From NCBI RefSeq assembly GCF_034350045.1, contig NZ_CP133781.1, positions 3,892,501-3,956,500 on the forward strand: DNA of 64,000 nt, in the 5' to 3' direction. Source of the stretch: Pseudomonas sp. CCI4.2 (lineage in GTDB: Bacteria > Pseudomonadota > Gammaproteobacteria > Pseudomonadales > Pseudomonadaceae). The translations under genes were made by a program, and so were the position numbers. The notes beneath the pieces are model-generated. The model was not told the origin of the DNA and did not search any database. It was given only the letters and a program-made list of their open reading frames with translations. Shown in pieces: positions 61,795 to 64,000 of the stretch (positions within the stretch are counted from its first letter, which is position 1; each line of letters starts with the position of its first letter).

Positions 61795-62745
61795 TTACAT
61801 GCAGGCTTTGCAGCCCGCCGCGATGGACAGCGAGTTGCTTTGTTGGTTGCCGATGCCAGCCGCCACGTTGGCGCCGACGTTGCCCGACACGTTGTTCAAC
61901 GAATTGCTCAACGATGCGCTGTTGGTCACAGGGTTGGCCCAACCACTTGGGGTCAATACCTGATAAGTCGCCACGCCGCTCAGCTCAACAGTGCCGCTTT
62001 CGGTGAAGGCCAGTTTGTCTTTGGTGCTGCGTTCGCCACCCCAGCCACCGTGCTCATTATTAGCCACGGTGCCTTCGCCTTTGCCCTTGTAGGTACCGGT
62101 GACGTCAACGGTGTCTTTCAGGGTGACTTTGTCAAAGGTCTGAGTTGCGTAGTTGCCCACGGAAGTGGCGCTGGAGGTCTGGTTAGCCGACGCCGATGCC
62201 GACGCAACACGACCGCCAGATACCGCGATGGCCAGGTTGTTTTTCTGTTGGTTGTAGTCGCCAGAAGTGACGTTCACTCCCACGTTACCCGAGCTGCTAT
62301 TGGCCGAGTTGCTGAGCGACGCGTTGCTGTGAGTGGAGTAGTTGCCCACTGCGTTACCGGTGTTGGTCTGGGTCGCGCTGGTCGCCGAAATAGCGCTGCC
62401 GAAAATGAAGCTTTCGTCAGCGGTTGCGATGGCCGCAGCGTTGTCCTGTTGGTTCGCGTCGCCGCCCGCGACGTTGATCCCCAAGTTGCCATTGGCGTTA
62501 GAGGCCGAACCTTCGACGGTCGCATTGTTTTGCGTGCCTTGGTTAAGGACAGTGTTGTCATGGCTGCTCTGTGAATCCATCACGGTGGCTGCGGAACCGG
62601 CATTAACGAGCAGGCTCAGCAGAGGGCTTGGATCGTTATCATTTCCACGATGGTCGTTGCTGCCGTGTTCAGCCGCTTGAGCGGCTACTGCGAGGACTGC
62701 TGCCAGTGCAAAAACCAAAGGCTTAATTGCCATTGTAGGTTTCAT
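61795..62745 (-). CDS. fapC: FapC major amyloid fibril subunit
   Basis: A 316-residue secreted protein, the main fibril subunit of biofilm amyloid. A signal peptide (LVFALAAVLAVAAQA) is followed by three imperfect repeats at about residues 79-109, 147-176 and 280-310 with the pattern GN(L/V)G(I/V/A)NV..G..NQQ.N...IA, separated by linkers of about 37 and 103 residues. The C-terminus has the conserved CxxC (Cys312 and Cys315 in GCKACM). GGAG lies upstream of the start. The spacer from fapB is 63 bases. Confidence 0.95.
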   Translation of the reverse strand: MKPTMAIKPLVFALAAVLAVAAQAAEHGSNDHRGNDNDPSPLLSLLVNAGSAATVMDSQSSHDNTVLNQGTQNNATVEGSASNANGNLGINVAGGDANQQDNAAAIATADESFIFGSAISATSATQTNTGNAVGNYSTHSNASLSNSANSSSGNVGVNVTSGDYNQQKNNLAIAVSGGRVASASASANQTSSATSVGNYATQTFDKVTLKDTVDVTGTYKGKGEGTVANNEHGGWGGERSTKDKLAFTESGTVELSGVATYQVLTPSGWANPVTNSASLSNSLNNVSGNVGANVAAGIGNQQSNSLSIAAGCKACM

Positions 62746-62808
62746 GGTGTTTCTCCATTTTTATTAGATAGCTAAGTGTTGGGACCTTTGCTGCGGTTTA
62801 CCGCTGGG

Positions 62809-63387
62809 TCAGTTCGAGACCCGGACGCTCAGGGCGTTGATCGATTGATTTCCCACCCCGGCGCTCTGGTTCAATTGAACGACCCCCCGACTACCGGTGA
62901 AGGCCTGATCGCTGGTAGCGACCTGGCGATTGCCGGGGGAATGTTCAGATGAACCGGAGCCTTGCAACAGCGCCACGTTTTGCTGTGACAGGGCGCTGTC
63001 GTCGATGCTTTGCGGCTGAACACTGATGCTCAGGCGCACGGCGTTGATTTGTTGGTTGTTGGCGCCGGAGGACTGGTTGACCCCCAGAATCCCGTCGCCA
63101 TTGCTGAAAGCGTTGCTTTCGATAACGGATCGCGCATCCCGTGCAGGGTCGGCGCGGGTGCTGATTTGCTGACGGTATTGGCCGGTGGATTGCGCCTGCG
63201 TGCCAATAGCGATGGCGCGGCCGTTTACTTGTTGCTGTTGATCGCCGGCCGCTTGGTTGACCGAAACATTGCCTTGATAGCCTTGCCCGGTATTGCTGAT
63301 GGCGGATTGGTCAACCACCGGACTGTTTGAGTCGGCAAGCGCCGCACAGGAGCAGAGCCATGCGCTAATCAGCAAAAAGCGGCTCAT
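62809..63387 (-). CDS. fapB: FapB minor amyloid subunit / nucleator
   Basis: A 192-residue secreted protein thought to nucleate FapC fibrils. A signal peptide (FLLISAWLCSCAALA) is followed by three amyloid repeats at about residues 33-61, 93-121 and 163-190 (VSVNQAAGDQQQQVNGRAIA; ILGVNQSSGANNQQINAVRL; VVQLNQSAGVGNQSINALSV). The linkers are short, of about 31 and 41 residues. No C-terminal CxxC is present, unlike FapC. It overlaps fapA by 4 bases (ATGA). Confidence 0.94.
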   Translation of the reverse strand: MSRFLLISAWLCSCAALADSNSPVVDQSAISNTGQGYQGNVSVNQAAGDQQQQVNGRAIAIGTQAQSTGQYRQQISTRADPARDARSVIESNAFSNGDGILGVNQSSGANNQQINAVRLSISVQPQSIDDSALSQQNVALLQGSGSSEHSPGNRQVATSDQAFTGSRGVVQLNQSAGVGNQSINALSVRVSN

Positions 63388-63827
63388 TTCATGTCTCCTG
63401 TCATCATTCGCAGCGGCGCCAAACCTTGTTGTACGGCGCTGGTCACTTGTCCGCCGATGCCGCCAGTGGATCCGCCCGAATGGCCTGCGTTAAGTCCGGG
63501 CAATCCACGGCCAAGCGCATCCGTACCGCGCAAACTTCCGCCGGGCATCATCAAGTGGGTAATAGTTGCGCCGCTGCTGACACTGGCAAAGTCGCCGTCA
63601 GATAATTCAGAACTGCCCACGGCCCCGAGAATTTGACTCGACGGGTTGGCACTGACAGTGGTGGGATTTGGATCAGGACGCATCACGGGACGGGTTGCAA
63701 CGTGGGGCTGAACGGTGCGTTCAAGAACAATCTCACCGTTACCCGCAAAAGCAGAAAGATGCATGAATGTGCTACTGACGCAGCCCATCATTAGTAGGCT
63801 AAATACGCCTTTTTCGAAACGCCCCAT
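63384..63827 (-). CDS. fapA: FapA, fap operon first gene
   Basis: A 147-residue secreted or periplasmic protein, proposed to act as a chaperone that sets the FapB/FapC balance in fibrils. An N-terminal signal (FSLLMMGCVSSTFMHLSAFA) is followed by a low-complexity body rich in Gly, Ser and Pro (GGSLRGTDALGRGLPGLNAG, HSGGSTGGIGG). AAGGAAG precedes the ATG. It is the first gene behind the -24/-12 promoter and is translationally coupled to fapB. Confidence 0.9.
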   Translation of the reverse strand: MGRFEKGVFSLLMMGCVSSTFMHLSAFAGNGEIVLERTVQPHVATRPVMRPDPNPTTVSANPSSQILGAVGSSELSDGDFASVSSGATITHLMMPGGSLRGTDALGRGLPGLNAGHSGGSTGGIGGQVTSAVQQGLAPLRMMTGDMK

Positions 63828-63880
63828 GACCTTCTTCCTTGTGAGATGCGCTGGCCCTAATCAGCGATGCAAGGAGAGAG

Positions 63881-63897
63881 AGCAGGAGCTGTGCCGC
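63881..63897 (-). promoter_or_regulatory. Sigma-54 (-24/-12) promoter of the fap operon
   Basis: On the minus strand, GCGGCACAGCTCCTGCT matches the RpoN consensus TGGCAC-N5-TTGC: GG at 63894-63895 and GC at 63882-63883 with exactly 10 bases between them, and GGCAC intact. The predicted start of transcription is near 63871, about 44 bases before the fapA ATG. Confidence 0.75.
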
Positions 63898-63915
63898 TTT
63901 TGTTTAGTTGATGAA

Positions 63916-63928
63916 AATCAACGGATTA
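63916..63928 (+). promoter_or_regulatory. Candidate IHF site upstream of the fap promoter
   Basis: AATCAACGGATTA is a full match to the IHF consensus WATCAANNNNTTR. It is 21 bases beyond the -24 element, the usual place for IHF bending at sigma-54 promoters. It overlaps an inverted repeat, GTTGAT-GAAA-ATCAAC, at 63907-63922, which could be a separate regulator site. Activator sites would lie further upstream, partly outside the window. Confidence 0.55.
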
Positions 63929-64000
63929 AGACGAGGTGTTGTGAAATTGAATTGCGCCTGTAACGGTGCTGATACAGATTCAAACGGATAGAAGGGGCGT

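Noticed and set aside
63384..63827. FapA as a lipoprotein (LLMMGC)
   Set aside because: The residues before Cys (MMG) are a poor lipobox, and a signal peptidase I type site (LSAFAG) follows. I kept it as a secreted protein.

Overview
The window reads as chromosomal DNA of a Pseudomonas of the fluorescens/putida/syringae type. The signs are a complete mtl mannitol/arabitol operon in Pseudomonas order, a fap functional-amyloid operon, a cis/trans fatty-acid isomerase (Cti), an aerobic-pathway cobalamin gene set, and many Pseudomonas REP-type palindromes with a GTGGGA(G/C)C core. I see no tRNA, rRNA, insertion sequence, prophage or CRISPR array. Gene density is that of an ordinary chromosome.

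Layout. 1-5.2 kb: 3' part of moeA, a nested palindromic repeat, a KefB/C-type antiporter, a frameshifted small lipoprotein gene, a small membrane protein, a GNAT acetyltransferase, an unlisted 56-codon secreted-protein gene and a DUF1993 gene. 5.3-14.7 kb: mtlR followed by mtlE-F-G-K-D-Y-Z, all on the minus strand: an ABC importer, a polyol dehydrogenase and two sugar kinases. 14.7-18.6 kb: a decapitated XRE-type gene, cobF, a small membrane-anchored protein, a lone glycosyltransferase and an orphan hcp. 18.8-28.1 kb: a signalling island with a large CHASE3 hybrid kinase, free-standing CheR and CheB, a REC-HisKA kinase, two single-domain receivers and a PAS hybrid kinase. 28.4-37 kb: dienoyl-CoA isomerase, nudC, a TSUP permease, a sugar-type oxidoreductase, a four-gene acyl/lipid-type set (SDR, APH-like kinase, SCP2, histidine phosphatase) and sohB. 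37-48.2 kb: DUF934 and sulfite reductase, a 37-aa membrane protein, DUF2970, metH, cti, an acyltransferase and nfuA. 48.3-56.5 kb: cobM and cobE on the minus strand; a cobalamin riboswitch, then cobW, cobN and chlI/chlD on the plus strand. 57.5-63.8 kb: an enhancer-binding regulator facing a complete fapABCDEF operon.

How parts work together. The cobalamin block makes the cobalt-insertion enzyme: CobN is the large subunit, and the AAA+ and VWA subunits appear to come from one gene. The chlI reading frame stops just after A AAA AAG. Five bases later there is a perfect 11-bp hairpin, and the -1 frame is open through a von Willebrand A domain. This is a textbook -1 programmed frameshift, and such signals have been reported in chlD genes of cobalamin producers. 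MetH uses the cofactor made here. The fap operon has a -24/-12 (sigma-54) promoter with a consensus IHF site just upstream, and an adjacent sigma-54 activator gene that may drive it. A strong intrinsic terminator between fapC and fapD should keep the export genes below the amyloid subunit genes.

The most interesting items are the chlI/chlD frameshift, the fap promoter and internal terminator, the CheR/CheB-kinase signalling island without a chemoreceptor, and the nested or duplicated REP elements, several of them between convergent genes.
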